DNA of 5,155 nucleotides from an uncultured Paracoccaceae bacterium (GTDB taxonomy: Bacteria > Pseudomonadota > Alphaproteobacteria > Rhodobacterales > Rhodobacteraceae). The stretch lies in NCBI GenBank assembly GCA_937907485.1, contig CALESR010000236.1:1-5155 (forward strand), read 5' to 3'. Each line of letters begins with the position of its first letter. Position 1 is the stretch's first letter. The notes below the pieces were generated by a model that ran no database searches, was not told the DNA's origin, and saw nothing but the letters and a program-made list of their open reading frames with translations. Below, piece after piece: positions 4,917 through 5,155 of the stretch. The position numbers and the translations under genes are program-made.

Positions 4917-5155
4917 TCACTCGGTCTTTTCTTCTTTCTTCTCGACGATCTCTTCGCCGGTTTCCTGATCGACCATCTTCATCGCCAGACGGACCTTGCC
5001 GCGCTCGTCAAAGCCCAGCAGCTTGACCTTCACTTCCTGGCCTTCCTTCAGCGCATCCGACGGATGGTTCAGGCGCTTGGAGGCGATCTGCGACACATGC
5101 ACCAGACCGTCACGCTTGCCGAAGAAGTTCACGAAGGCGCCGAAATCGACGATCT
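4917..5155 (-). CDS. pnp: Polyribonucleotide nucleotidyltransferase (PNPase), C-terminal part
   Basis: PNPase is the phosphorolytic 3'-to-5' exoribonuclease of bacterial mRNA decay, a trimer with two RNase PH-like domains, a KH domain and a C-terminal S1 domain. Only the last 78 residues are in the window and the frame runs open through the right edge. They hold most of the S1 RNA-binding fold: FGAFVNFFG (4-12 of the fragment), DGLVHVSQI (15-23), [13 protein letters not shown] (37-49) and GKVRLAMK (52-59). The wording '[12 protein letters not shown]...DGLVHVSQI' is the form seen in PNPase rather than in ribosomal protein S1, and the protein ends soon after a single S1 domain, as PNPase does. 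The last 18 or so residues are a charged tail (VEKKEEKTE). An internal GTG at 5132 is not a start. The gene is convergent with the DUF2125-like gene across the shared terminator. Confidence 0.88.
   Translation of the reverse strand, partial: IVDFGAFVNFFGKRDGLVHVSQIASKRLNHPSDALKEGQEVKVKLLGFDERGKVRLAMKMVDQETGEEIVEKKEEKTE

Noticed and set aside
4917..5132. A stand-alone 71-residue S1-domain protein starting at GTG 5132.
   Set aside because: The frame continues upstream with IVDFGAF, the start of the S1 fold, to the window edge, so this is the C-terminus of a larger protein (PNPase).

Overview
The window looks like chromosomal core DNA of a GC-rich alphaproteobacterium, most likely a member of the Rhodobacteraceae. 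This rests on the G+C-rich codons, the style of the NlpC/P60 and PCu(A)C proteins, the long DUF2125-type exported protein and the PNPase C-terminus, all of which resemble what I know from that family. No mobile element, CRISPR array, RNA gene or prophage signature is visible. I do not see a clearly new multi-gene system; the points worth a second look are local and are listed as findings.

Layout. (1) Left edge to 806, plus strand: the 3' part of an NlpC/P60 (C40) cysteine peptidase gene; the first codons are outside the window. (2) Positions 3195 down to 885, minus strand: four genes in a row. In order of transcription they are a classical SDR oxidoreductase, a short crotonase-fold protein that overlaps it by 4 bases (ATGA), a small exported Cys-rich protein with a CPxC motif, and a periplasmic PCu(A)C copper chaperone. 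The first two look like an acyl-CoA or carbonyl metabolism pair and the last two like a copper-handling pair. A 38-base gap with a palindrome and a -10-like box separates the pairs, so they may be two transcription units. (3) Positions 3343 to 4833, plus strand: an exported 496-residue DUF2125-like protein, with its own promoter and Shine-Dalgarno in the 147-base divergent region. (4) A strong hairpin terminator at 4868-4897 that should work in both directions. (5) Positions 4917 to the right edge, minus strand: the last 78 residues of polynucleotide phosphorylase (pnp), including most of its S1 RNA-binding domain.

How the parts work together. The PCu(A)C chaperone is expected to bind copper in the periplasm and hand it towards cytochrome oxidase. 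The small CPxC protein beside it resembles DUF2946-type proteins that I associate with copper loci. The crotonase homologue lacks both glutamates used by hydratases, so the SDR/crotonase pair should not be read as a simple beta-oxidation step. The peptidase, DUF2125 and pnp genes are separate units. No stretch over 300 bases lacks a gene; the gaps at 807-884, 1386-1424, 1776-1813, 3196-3342 and 4834-4916 are described individually where they hold a signal.
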